From Isochrysis galbana (lineage: Eukaryota > Haptophyta > Isochrysidales > Isochrysidaceae): a DNA stretch of 64,000 bases. The DNA lies in assembly GCA_018136815.1 (NCBI GenBank), contig CM030939.1, forward strand, positions 3,651,419 to 3,715,418, in the 5' to 3' direction. The notes under the pieces are model-generated. The model was not told the origin of the DNA. It searched no databases and saw only the letters and a list, made by a program, of their open reading frames with translations. Below, one piece after another: positions 44,078 through 53,845 of this stretch; position 1 is the first letter of the stretch; the number at the start of each line of letters is the position of its first letter. The position numbers and the translations under genes are program-made.

Positions 44078-44689
44078 CGGCGGCTGCGGTGACGGCCGAG
44101 GCGGCGCGAGCGGCGCGGGGAGGGAACGGTGTCCACCGGGCCAGGCCGTCGTTGGAGCCGACGCGCCGCCGGTCAGACCGGGATGGGGCCACGCCGTAGA
44201 TTCACTCGTAAATTCTCTTCTCCTCCTGCTCCCTTTCCTTTCTTCATTGACTCGTAAATACTCTTCTCCTAGAGTAGTGATTTCCCCCTCCTCCCTGGTC
44301 GGGGGGTGGGGGTGGGGGTGGGGGGGCGGGGGGTTGCAGCCCGGCGGTGCGGTCTATATTATTAGTAACTCTGATAGGCACTGGCGCTCTCGCTTTAGTC
44401 CTCGCGTCCTCGCGGCCCTTCCTCTCTTTCCTCTCTCCTCGCTCTATATCTATCTTCCCGCCCGCCCCGATCCCCCCCCCCCCCCCCCCCCTCGCGCGCG
44501 CGCCCGCAGCGCCAGCCGCCAGCCGCTCAAATGGGACTCTGCTTACACATACCCTAGACGAGAGAGTAGAGAAGAGTTCAGCTTGGCCGAATCCACTGAA
44601 CCGACCCCTTCCCGCCGCCACTCAAACGGACGCGCCCGTGCGCGACCTCCGTCGGGGAGTTTCGAGGCTGCTGCAGTCAGAGAGAGCCG
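44078..44689. promoter_or_regulatory. Divergent region between SET gene and hypothetical gene
   Basis: 612 bp with a G-run near 44310 and a C-run of over 15 near 44468. Both promoters should lie here; no element can be assigned. Confidence 0.35.
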
Positions 44690-45904
44690 ATGCTGGCGCG
44701 CGATGTGCCCATCAGCCTGCGGGCGCGCATACGCAAGCACCTCGAGTGTCAGCGACCCGTCCGCTCAGCACGAGACGGCGCTACCTCAGACAGAGATGAA
44801 GCGTGTTCCCCCAGTGGAAAGTGCAGCAGCGGCGCTCGCAACGACTTACTCAGCCCTGTTTCGGAGGGCCACGGAGCAAATGCTCGAGCTCGCCTCGCCC
44901 AGAGCAAGGGACTGCTTACCCCCGTGGGATTCGGCCTGCCCACGTCAGGCGCGACATCTCTTGAAGAAGAGCAACAAGAGGAAATCATGCCGCTCAGCGC
45001 AAAGCAGAGCTCAGCCGACAGCAACTATTCGTCAGACGCCAGTGAGCCGGAGCTGGGTGCTCTGTACGCACATTCAAAGATGGGGAGTGCGCTCGACACA
45101 GAGCACCATCGTCTTGCAGGTCGGCCATCAACTTCGACCATTGCGCTTTCGCAGCTTGCCCGGTGCAGCAGGCACAAGGAGGAGCTCGCCTCGGACGCAC
45201 CATTTGTGCCGCTTTTTCGCACTGCGAGCTGCGGCAAGGCAGACAGGTCGTGGACACCATCAGCAGACGTCCCGAACACGTCGAGTACCCCAACAAATCG
45301 CGACGAAAGTCTCGGCAGGCCATTGCGCAGGCCGTTGAACCCGGTAGCATCGATTTTCTTGCTGCACACTGCGCATGATCACCACGTTGAGGGGTATCCA
45401 ACCGTAAACCCAACAAGCCCCGGTAACTTGGACACCCCAGTGAATCGTCCTTTAATGTGTAGCCAGCCAATCCCTGTCGATCTCCATGCCAGGTCACTGG
45501 ATCGGCAGCCTGCATGCTTGAACAATACGAAACCTTCCCGTTCTTCGGAGGTGCGGAAGAACCGCTCAAGGCTGCTTGCAACAACACTTCCTTTGCTCCT
45601 CCTGGCCCCTTGGATCGTTGTGGCGGTGCGGATGGCTGGATCGCCCACACGACAACCATGGTCATGTACCTCCACGGCGAGGGAGCCTCTTCTCCTGAGC
45701 CCGGAAGAGGGCGGGTTGGTTGGGATCACTCGCTTCCTCTCAGAAGTGGTATGCAGATCAGGATTGCACCAACAACGACCAAGCCGCTCCTCAAACAGCC
45801 CTTCCATCGACCTCGTGCCTGTTTCACGCGTCTTCAAGCCGCCATCTCCCACGCCCGATGCTTCTGAGCAGATATCGGAAGAACTGGTCTTGGCGGTCGG
45901 TTGA
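44690..45904 (+). CDS. Hypothetical protein, gene model uncertain
   Basis: The longest frame from ATG 44690 gives 404 aa, Ser/Pro/Thr-rich, beginning MLARDVPISLRARIRKHLEC. One hydrophobic segment (LLATTLPLLLLAPWIVVAV) lies near residue 300 and could anchor it in a membrane. A second frame looks coding between about 44790 and 44910 (MKRVPPVESAAAALATTYSA, LFRRATEQMLELASP), so an unrecognised intron may link the two frames. The opening helix vaguely recalls the linker of cyclic-nucleotide channels, but no channel or nucleotide-binding domain follows, so I assign no function. Confidence 0.4.
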   Translation: MLARDVPISLRARIRKHLECQRPVRSARDGATSDRDEACSPSGKCSSGARNDLLSPVSEGHGANARARLAQSKGLLTPVGFGLPTSGATSLEEEQQEEIMPLSAKQSSADSNYSSDASEPELGALYAHSKMGSALDTEHHRLAGRPSTSTIALSQLARCSRHKEELASDAPFVPLFRTASCGKADRSWTPSADVPNTSSTPTNRDESLGRPLRRPLNPVASIFLLHTAHDHHVEGYPTVNPTSPGNLDTPVNRPLMCSQPIPVDLHARSLDRQPACLNNTKPSRSSEVRKNRSRLLATTLPLLLLAPWIVVAVRMAGSPTRQPWSCTSTAREPLLLSPEEGGLVGITRFLSEVVCRSGLHQQRPSRSSNSPSIDLVPVSRVFKPPSPTPDASEQISEELVLAVG

Positions 45905-46126
45905 GATTGGGCATGTGATGACGTGAGGGACCAAAATGGGGAAAGACGAGTTCGGGGTACGTTCATCGTGACCGTGTGTAGATGCGAGATCAAAAAAAAA
46001 TTGAAGTTTCCGGGCTACACGCCTACTAATCCTAGGTTGCCCTGTCAATGCCACGACACCGCCCTTACATCCCCTCTCTCCACCTCCCCCCTTTCCCTCC
46101 TTCATTCCTTTGTCTTCGGTTTCCGT
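45905..46126. other. Short intergenic spacer
   Basis: Non-coding; it ends at the 5' start of the next retroelement copy. Confidence 0.4.
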
Positions 46127-46984
46127 CAACTAAGTTTGTACTTGGTTCACCCATGGCGGGGCACGAGCCCCCCCCTCTCTCCACTCCTCCCCTGCCATGG
46201 GGGAGGAACCACCCACTCTCCTGGCACGCCTGATGGCCTGCCAGGAGCACACTGACATGCTGACCCATCCCTCTCCGCACAGGCATGCCTGAATCGCACG
46301 CCCTGCCTGGCCTGTCGTGGCCAGCCAATCCCTCTGACCAACCCCTCCTCCCCCTGGGCCCCCCTGATCAGGACCCCCCAGCCAGCTCCAGTCGACTGGC
46401 AGGGGCTCGAGAGCCAGCGTGGGAGAGGCAGGAGGGGCCAGGGCCATGCCCCAGCCTCACCTGCCCCCTGAGCTGCGCTCCAAGGCCCCTGCCGGCCACC
46501 TGGGGACCTGAAGAGGGGCCGCAGGCGCGCGCCATGGGCCCCCGCCGCAGGGAAGAGAGGAGGAAGAGGGAAGAGGGAGGGGAGGGGGGAGTGGCAGCTC
46601 TCCCCTCCGGCGTTTACGTGTCTTCTCGCCCCGTTTGGGTAAGAGAAGACGGGGGCGCCAGAGCCAGGAGGGAAGGGCCGCGGCCCGCCGCGGCTCGCCG
46701 CGGCCACTCGCTTAGGCGAGGAGTGATTAGCGCTTCTGGGCTCCCTTTCATGAGTGCCCCCCCCCCTGCGTTGTTTTCCCCCGAAAGGGGTTTTCCCCCA
46801 GCGTGGACTCGAGGAGAGGACGTGCTGAGGTGCGCGGGGTCGGTGCGTGCACTGGGGGGAGGACAAATATCGAGGGGAGGGGGCAGTGCCCCCTCCCCCG
46901 GTAGCACTCGGACACCTGGCTCGTCAGGCATGGCGGGATTCCGGGACGGAAAAGTTGTGTCCAATTAGCTAGTGCTGGGGTTGG
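46127..46984 (+). mobile_element. Non-LTR retrotransposon derivative, third 5'-end copy
   Basis: It begins CAACTAAGTTTGTACTTGG and then CACCCATGGCGGGGCACGAG, matching the start at 47853 closely. The following GC-rich stretch (CCAGGAGCACACTGACATG; CCTGCCCCCTGAGCTGCGCT) is related to 47960-48200. No target duplication was found and the right end is uncertain. No credible protein. Confidence 0.6.
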
Positions 46985-47260
46985 CTAGGATATAACATTA
47001 ATTAGTTTTGAAACTATTGTTATAGTTCGAGCGATGGAGCGCGCGCCGACCGCTCCCGATCCCCAGCCTCCCGCCGTCACGACGCCCCACAGGGGCCGCC
47101 CCAAGCCGCCGGAGCCGAAGCGCTCGCAGGCCGCCCCACTGACTGACAGCGACGTCGATATGATCCTCCCACCCTCGCCTCCCCACCAGGCGCAGAAGCA
47201 GGGAACAGGGAGGGCCCTGTTCCCTGCAGACCAGCAGGGCCAGACTCTGGCCTAGGCCTA
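46985..47260 (+). mobile_element. 5' fragment of the ORF1 element
   Basis: TTATAGTTCGAGCGATGGAG and the first 70 codons (MERAPTAPDPQPPAVTTPHR; PPEPKRSQAAPLTDSDVDMI) match the intact ORF1 copy at 27228-27020 with a few changes. The copy stops after GQTLA at a stop codon (47255), where sequence identity also ends, so it is a 3'-truncated or recombined piece. Confidence 0.75.
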
Positions 47261-47334
47261 GGCCAGGCAGTTCGTCGCACACTGCTATGCAAGCGGCTAC
47301 TGTGCGCGTCCCCCCCCCCCCCCGCCCCCCGCCC

Positions 47335-48895
47335 CCCAGCCGCACTCCCACGCCCGCGCTGAGCCTGCCCTCGAGCTGACTCCCCCTCTGTCCCTGGTCG
47401 CCAGGCATATAGGTGACTTTGGGCGGCTCCCATGGCCAGCGAGGCGAGCGTGCGAGAGGCAGGGGGGGCCATGGGCTGAGCCCCAGCCTCCACTGCCCCC
47501 TGAGCTGCCCTTGCTGGCCCCCTGGGAGCCCCCAAAGGGCCCCTGAGAGCAGGCCAGGGCCAGGGCGCGCCGCATGGCGACGCGCCGTAGGGACGACGAA
47601 GGGAGAGAGTGGAGAGAGGGAGAGGGGGGGTTTTGCACCTCCCCCCGATGGAGTGCGGTTAGAAACAGGCCCCGTTTGCGTTAGCAAACGGGTAGGGGGC
47701 GGCCGGCGACAGGTGGGAGAGAGAAGGGAGCGGCTCAAGCTCGAGGAGAGTATCCTGAAGGTGGCACAGGCTACTCGACTCGCAGTCGTTTATTTCTCGA
47801 GAACTACTCACGGCGCGAGCTGGAAGGGCCGATCCTCTTTGTCGACGAGAGGCAACTAAGTTTATACTTGGTTGACCCATGGGGGGGCACGAGCCCCCCC
47901 CTCTCTCCACTCCTCCCCCGCCATGGGGGAGGAACCACCCATCCTCCTGGCACGCCTGATGGCTTGCCAGGAGGCCACTGCCTTACTGACCCACTCCCTT
48001 CCCCACAGGCTCGCCCCATTCCCCATTCGCCCATCCTGGCCCCTCGTGACCAGCCCATTGCTCCAACCCCCCCTCCCCCCCTGGTCGACAGGCAGACAGG
48101 TGCAGATTGGGGGCCCCAGAGGCTCAGGAGCGCCAGCGAGGGAGAGGCAGGGGAGGCCAGGGCCCAGTCCCAGCCTCCTCTGCCCCCAGAGCTGGCCTCC
48201 AGGTGCCTCCAGGGGTCGCCAGGGGCAGCTGCAGGCCTGCCGCAGGCGCGCCATCGCGCGTGCCGCAGGAGAGGGGAGAGAGAGCGCGGAGAAGGGGGTG
48301 GGCGGAGCGAGAGCTCCGCTCACCGAAAAATAGGTAAGTCCCGCACCTGTTTACAGGATAAGTCGGGGCTGAGACCGCCGCCCACTCGGAGACACAGGAG
48401 GAAGGGGGGGAATGATCACCGGGGGGGGGCGCGGGCCACCGGACCATATCTAAGCCCTTCACCCCTATCCCCCTAGTAGTGCACGGGGGGAGTCGCCTTA
48501 TGGCGGGGGGAGAAGGGCCGGGGAAGTGGGGGTGTAGAAAGTTTCCTACGTGAGTAGAAAGTAGAGGGTCCACGGCCGCGTGTGCGGTGAGACTATTAAA
48601 AGGTTTATTTATCTTTGTCGACGAGAGGTCCTCCCCCCCCCCCCGGTGCTTTTTCCCGGAGAGTCGCCCGACGTAGGTCGGTCCGCCTCAATGGGTTTTC
48701 CCTCATTTTAACTTGTGGGGAGTTAGAATGGGAGCCGGGGACTTGCGAGGGGGGAGATGTGGAGGGGTGCATAGGTGTATGTATCTGTGGCAACCACACG
48801 CGCCAAGGTGTACGGGCAGGTGCGCTGAGGGCTGTCGTGTTAGTACCGGGCTAGTGAGAGTAGTGGTACTAATGCTCAGTTAGATTATTAAAGAG
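47335..48895 (-). mobile_element. Non-LTR retrotransposon derivative split by a nested insertion
   Basis: Read on the minus strand, 48895-48629 followed by 47852-47335 reproduces the copy at 30507-31260 in order: CTGAGCATTAGTACCACTAC first, GTTTGCTAACGCAAACGGGG later, then GGGGCCAGCAAGGGCAGCTC. Between the halves sits another element (47853-48611) flanked by a 17-bp duplication of host-element sequence. The order of events is therefore fixed: this element first, the inner one second. Confidence 0.85.
47836..48628 (+). mobile_element. Nested short non-LTR retrotransposon with 17-bp target duplication
   Basis: The body 47853-48611 (759 bp) lies between TCTTTGTCGACGAGAGG at 47836-47852 and 48612-48628. 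It begins CAACTAAGTTTATACTTGG and ends GACTATTAAAAGGTTTATTTA. The 3' 230 bp match the tail at 7790-8045. Only GC-rich, low-complexity frames exist. Duplication length and both ends agree with the element at 4913-5869, which defines full-length borders of the family. Confidence 0.9.
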
Positions 48896-50115
48896 GGAGG
48901 GAGGGCCCCGCCCCCGCCACACGGGGGGGCTAAGAAGAAGCGAAGAAGGGCCGCTGCTACTCCCCAAACCCCGCTTGGCGTAATCGTGCGCACTGACCAA
49001 CAAGGGGAGACGATGTTGAAAAAAGCCGCGCTCAAAAAGAAGAAGAAGTGACCCCTCCACATCCTCCGTTTTGGGGAACACACACGGGCGGGGTGGGGGG
49101 AAATCGGTCCCAAGGAGGAGGGCAGGGAGGAGGGAGGATAAGGGAGGGGAAAGGGGGGGGGGGGGGGGAGAAGAGGGGGTGCCCTGCAAGTAGAATTTAT
49201 ACCATCCTTATGGCGTATGGGGTCATTTGCCAAGAAACCAACCCAACCTGAGTTTGCAGCCTCTCGCCTCTCGTACGTATGCATCTGTGTACATATAAAT
49301 TGGGTAGTATTTGTTATTCGGCGATACGCCAAGCCATGGCTAGTTTTTGCTTCACGTATTGCGTGAATCGCTAATAGCACCGAGGCGCTTGCGACGTCTG
49401 GAGGTCTAGCCGATTCATAAGATTATGAGTGAAATGCAGCTGTCTCTTTACTCTTTACTCGATTCTCAAGCAAGGTTGAAAATTCCAAGTGCGGTGTGGA
49501 CAAGGTGGTATGGTATACAAAGGCGCCAACACCCACCCACCCACGCTCCTCGTCCGTCTTTGCACTCCCGACCATAGTCGTCAACTGCTTGAATTCGATG
49601 GAGCGAGCAATTTGCGACGTCATAAGTAGCGCGCGGCTTGAGCACCAACCAGAGAGCAACAAGTGAAATGGATGCAATGGGGACCGAATATTCGACAACG
49701 GTGAAGCTCGCTTGCAATGAATTGCACATGCTTGTAGGAGCAGGAGGGATCCAAGCTGTGCCGGACACATGAAAAACGCGACGAAAGTAATTATACGGCG
49801 GCTCGGTCGTTCGTCTAATCGGCCGAGCCCTAATGATAATGCACAAACAAGAGAACGAGGATGATGGAGGTGGAGGCGAGCCCGGAAGAGAAAATGGTCG
49901 CTGTGCCCATTGGGCCAAGCGCACTACCCGTCGTTCGAGCTGGGGGGGGGGGGGGGGGGGGCGTGCAGCCTCACGCACGAAGCGGTAGGATGGATTTGGT
50001 TGGGGGGTGGCGGGGGTTGGAGGGTGTCGGTGCGCCGGCGCGACCGGATCTAACCGCAGATGTGGCGACCCAAGATACAAGACGACGGCACAGCTGAAGG
50101 TCTACGAGCTCCGGC
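48896..50115. other. Intergenic region, possible unrecognised minus-strand exons
   Basis: 48896-49180 is GC-rich low complexity with a G-run at 49157-49172. Between 49440 and 49790 two minus-strand frames look mildly protein-like (EYSVPIASISLVALWLVLKP; RSIEFKQLTTMVGSAKTDEE), but no gene model or family could be supported. Another G-run lies at 49943-49960. Confidence 0.4.
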
Positions 50116-51798
50116 TCAAGGCTGCGACTCCATATTTGAGGAACGGCGCCGGCTGACCCCGCTCACCCGCAACGAGCCGCCCTCGGTGCTGACCGAGCGC
50201 TCCACGATGGGCGGCGGCTTGCTCATGATGGGCACACCGTCGATGCACCAGGCCTGAGAGCCGCGCGAGAAGCCGGCGAATGGGTTGGTGCCGTGCTTGA
50301 GCATGGCCATGGTTAGGTAGCGGTCCCATCTAGCCCCTTCCGACTCGCTGGCAGCGTGGACGTACTTCTCCCCGACGAATTCAATATTGGACGTGTCAAG
50401 CGGGTGGGCAATCTTGGGGCGATAGGGTGCGCTTAGGCTGCGCGCAGCGTGCGCTGCCCAGTCGAAGCCGCGGAAGAAAGTGCTGCTGCTGATTACGTCG
50501 GCGGCGCAGAGACGTTCCTCTATCCGCTTCGCGAGGAGGCCGCTGAGGAGCGCTTCGCACTCGGCCGAGACAGGTACGAGCAGCCGAGGCTCTTGGTTCA
50601 AGATCTTGGCGTAGACGTCGGCGCTGGTCTCGCCGCGGAAGGCGGGCACACCGGAGAGCATCTCGAAAAGGAGCATGCCAAAGGCCCACCAGTCGACGCT
50701 GTAGCAGTACGGGTCGCCGCGCACCATCTCGGGGGCAAGGTACTCAGGCGTGCCGCAGATGGTGCACGCGGGCTCGGGATCAATCTCGCGGCCACTCCCG
50801 TTCGGCCCAAGGGCGGGCCGCAGCCGCTTGGCGAGCCCAAAGTCGACAAGCTTGAGGTAGCCGTGTTCGTCCAACAGAAGATTCTCGGGCTTCAGGTCGC
50901 GGTAGACCACGCCGCACACCTCGTGGAGATAGGCAAGCACCTCAACCACCGATGCCATGTAAAAACGAGCGGCCGCCTCATCCAGCCGGCCGACGACGTG
51001 CAGGATGGCGAAGAGTTCACCGCCTAGTACGGGCTCCATGAGCAGATAGAGACGACGATCGTCCTGGAAGGCCGCCTCAAGCCGCACGACTGAGGGATGC
51101 TCGATCGATGCCAGCAGCGCACGCTCGCGTGTCACAGCCTCCACCTGCCCGCTGCTGATGAGCTGGCCCTTCCACAGCGCCTTGAGCGCGTGCGTCGTCC
51201 CGTTTGCGTCGGCGACGAGTGAGACGCAGCCAAACTGCCCCACGCCAAGCCCTGCGACGCGCCGCAAGCTGGTGATCGTCTCGGCGAGTCCCGATCTCCG
51301 CTTCTGCAGCTCGCTCACGACGGAGGCGCGCGACAGCGAGGCCGGGTCGGGATGAAAACCATTGAACGAGGAGCTCGGCGGATCCGCCCACACGCCGGCC
51401 GAGAACTCCTTGAGCTCGTCTGCAATCTCGCGAAGGTCGGAGCGCAGCCCAGAGACGGTGAGGAAGCGGCCCATCTCCGGTGCCTTCTTCTTCCATCGAG
51501 AAGGCGAGGGCATCGAATGGGCGCGGCGGAGTGGGCTGTCGGCCATCAGCTCGCCTAACGAAGCCTGCGTCTCCGCGTCCTCAGCCGGTGCCTCTTCCTC
51601 CGATCGGCAGCTGGAGCCAGAGTCCTCGAAGAGGTTGTCGAGAGAGCCGTGCCTCGTCTCTCGAGGGGCGGTGGTGGAGGAGGAGGTGTGTGATGGAGGC
51701 TCTGTCGCGCCGAGGTGGAGCTCACGCGGAGGCTCAGCCACTGTGCCGCCTGGAGTGGGAGGCGTGATGCTCCAGAAGCGCAGGCGGTCGAGCGGCAT
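50116..51798 (-). CDS. AGC-family serine/threonine protein kinase
   Basis: A single exon of 560 aa. The N-terminal 170 residues are Ser/Pro-rich and acidic with RRAHSMPS-type sites. The kinase domain starts at about 180: glycine loop GLGVGQFGCV (183-192), ATP lysine K206 (HALKAL), YRDLKPENLLLDEHGYLKL with catalytic D301, DFG at 319-321, and CGTPEYLAPEM with the activation-loop Thr at 347 just before it. VDWWAFGMLLFEMLSGVPAF is typical AGC wording. After the domain, NPFAGFSRG fits the AGC hydrophobic motif F-x-x-F-S, so regulation by a PDK1-like kinase is plausible. The closest general type is PKA/PKG; no cyclic-nucleotide domain is present. All catalytic residues are visible. A long CT/C tract starts just upstream. 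Confidence 0.88.
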   Translation of the reverse strand: MPLDRLRFWSITPPTPGGTVAEPPRELHLGATEPPSHTSSSTTAPRETRHGSLDNLFEDSGSSCRSEEEAPAEDAETQASLGELMADSPLRRAHSMPSPSRWKKKAPEMGRFLTVSGLRSDLREIADELKEFSAGVWADPPSSSFNGFHPDPASLSRASVVSELQKRRSGLAETITSLRRVAGLGVGQFGCVSLVADANGTTHALKALWKGQLISSGQVEAVTRERALLASIEHPSVVRLEAAFQDDRRLYLLMEPVLGGELFAILHVVGRLDEAAARFYMASVVEVLAYLHEVCGVVYRDLKPENLLLDEHGYLKLVDFGLAKRLRPALGPNGSGREIDPEPACTICGTPEYLAPEMVRGDPYCYSVDWWAFGMLLFEMLSGVPAFRGETSADVYAKILNQEPRLLVPVSAECEALLSGLLAKRIEERLCAADVISSSTFFRGFDWAAHAARSLSAPYRPKIAHPLDTSNIEFVGEKYVHAASESEGARWDRYLTMAMLKHGTNPFAGFSRGSQAWCIDGVPIMSKPPPIVERSVSTEGGSLRVSGVSRRRSSNMESQP

Positions 51799-51825
51799 CG
51801 CAGGGAGAGCGCGGAGTGTGCCCCC

Positions 51826-51867
51826 GCCTCTCTCTCTCTCTCTCTATCTCTCTTCCCTCTCTCCCTC

Positions 51868-51913
<46 letters not shown>

Positions 51914-51920
51914 TCTCCCT

Positions 51921-51983
<63 letters not shown>

Positions 51984-52048
51984 CCCCCCCCCCCCCCCCC
52001 TCTCTCTCTCTCCCTCTCCCTCCCTCTCTCCCTCTCTCTCTCTCCCTC

Positions 52049-52094
<46 letters not shown>

Positions 52095-52101
52095 TCTCCC
52101 T

Positions 52102-52164
<63 letters not shown>

Positions 52165-52262
52165 CCCCCCCCCCCCCCCCCTCTCTCTCTCCCTCTCCCT
52201 CCCTCTCTCCCCCTCTCTCTCTCCCTCCCTCTCCCTCTCCCTCTCTCCCCCCCCCCCTCTCT
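51826..52262. repeat. CT-rich low-complexity tract with duplicated C-runs
   Basis: About 435 bp of CTCT/CCCT sequence. Two runs of about 20 C (near 51981-52000 and 52163-52181) with similar surroundings about 180 bp apart point to a tandem duplication within the tract. It begins fewer than 30 bp upstream of the kinase start codon, so it is probably in the 5' UTR or promoter. Confidence 0.9.
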
Positions 52263-52741
52263 ACTAGGACTTCCATAAAACTGGCAGAGAAGAGAGGGAG
52301 GCGCGCGAGTCTGCTCAAAGGTCACCTTGCTGAGAAATGAGAGGCCTACCGCCGCGCAGCGGCTCCCGTCTATGCATGGAAAGAAAAGAAAACGCTAAGG
52401 GTAGCGTAAAGTACAGTCTCGACAGCCTCGACGGCTTCTTGATCTCTAACTGCGCACGGCTGCTCCCACTGCGGTAGCTAGCGCGCCTGTCCTCTTCCAG
52501 AGCTTTAAAGTAGTACTATAGTAAAGGGCTGTTTTCTTAGGGGTGTTGAGGAAATTTGAGGATTTTGTTTCAGTAGAAAGTTATAATGAATAATGTGATG
52601 TCCTAGCCAACCCCACCAGCTAATTGGACACCACTTCTCAGGGCCTACGCATACGAACCCCGAGAGAAAATTGGCGTCCGAAAATCTGAGTTTCACGGTC
52701 CGATTTTCACGGTGGGGGAGGTGCGGGGCACCGGGGCACCT
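52263..52741. other. Intergenic spacer
   Basis: No gene recognised. 52543-52580 shares a TTGAGGAAATTTGAGGATTT-type string with 23433. Confidence 0.45.
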
Positions 52742-53231
52742 CAAAAATTCCTAGTTGGGCTGTCAGTCCGTAAGCTTACGGTGGTTTTGAGCTTACACTT
52801 ACATCAGTACTTACATCAGTACTAATATCAGCTTACACCTCTACTACAACTTCTAGTATCGCTATTATTATACTTATACTTACTGGGGGGTGTTCAGCGT
52901 GCAGCGCGTGGCGCGCGCGCAAAGGGGAGGGCAGCGCAAACAAACAGAGAGCACGAGTTGGCAGGTGCATGTGAAGAGGCCAAGAGGCCAAGGTGGCAAG
53001 GTGGTGGGGGGTGGGCAGCTGGGCAGCTAGCAGGAGAGATAGGGGGGAGGGAGCGGGCGGGCGCGCCTCTGCGCTTGTTCGCGGGGGCTCGTTCCCGCTC
53101 CGGAGTTTTGTTTTCAGTTTTATTTTTGAATTGGCAGCCCATGCACTTACATGAGTATATCAGCTCATGGGGAGCTAATACTAATGCATCAGTACTAATA
53201 TCAGTACTTACAGCCCAACTAGGCAAAAATT
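52742..53231. mobile_element. hAT-like inverted-repeat element with 8-bp target duplication
   Basis: The body 52750-53223 (474 bp) has terminal inverted repeats CCTAGTTGGGCTGT followed by C or A and then AGT. CAAAAATT flanks it at 52742-52749 and 53224-53231. The interior holds ATCAGTACTAATATCAG repeats near both ends and a GC-rich centre with no transposase, so it is non-autonomous. Its CCTAG start matches the MITEs at 40267 and 31611. Confidence 0.85.
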
Positions 53232-53569
53232 AGAGTTTGCAGTTTGCAAAGTAGCACGAATTCACGAATTCATATCGTACTTTGGTCCAATTCACGGTTT
53301 GATTTTCACGTTGGCCGCTGGCGGAGCCCTAGAAGGGCTCTCTGGCGGTCCCCTCTGCCACTCCGCCCCCCCCCCCCTCCCCCCCCCCCCGCAGTCTAGG
53401 ATTCCAGCGATCGCCTCGTCGGGTTTGAGGTGCTGGGCGTAGGGGTCGGTAGAAATTATATACCTAAAAAGCCGGGAGGGGCGTGACAAAAAAAAAGGAA
53501 CCTCGAGTTGCACCCTCTCGTCCTCGATCTCGCTTTCCAACGTGCCGCTGCCCACGGTGCCGCGCACGT
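53232..53569. other. Spacer with poly-C and a dispersed repeat
   Basis: 53370-53392 is a C-rich run. The minus strand at 53520-53445 (GGTGCAACTCGAGGTTCC, TTTTTTTTTGTCACGCCCC, TTTTTAGGTATATAATTTC) matches 41856-41935. Confidence 0.5.
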
Positions 53570-53845
53570 TATGCCGAAAGATATTGCGGAGGCGGCGCAG
53601 CTTGTTCTGCCTAAAGCAAGGTGCTCACCTTTATTGCGGCCACTCTCAATTACGTATGTGCTAGCCAAGTACTCAGCAAATTTGTCAAAGACCTCTGTCC
53701 TGCACACTTCATCCTCATGGAGCTCAGCGAATGGACGCGGCAGCAGATTTCTTCCACCGTTCTCTTCACGCCACAACTCAAATATGCGAAGGACATTGCG
53801 CTTCTGTGCAGCCCACGATGATGGCTGCTCATTAAAGTCGCCCAT
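53570..53845 (-). pseudogene. Fragment resembling a tyrosine-recombinase mobile element
   Basis: From ATG 53845 the minus strand reads MGDFNEQPSSWAAQKRNVLR, then FDKFAEYLASTYVIESGRNK and GEHLALG. This helical, YL-spaced pattern resembles the N-terminal core-binding part of tyrosine recombinases carried by Crypton-like elements in algae. No catalytic domain is present, so only a partial copy remains. Recognition is weak. Confidence 0.3.

Noticed and set aside
43959-45338. A 459-aa plus-strand frame
   Set aside because: Its first half is antisense to the SET gene; only a short middle part looks coding and is noted under the hypothetical gene.
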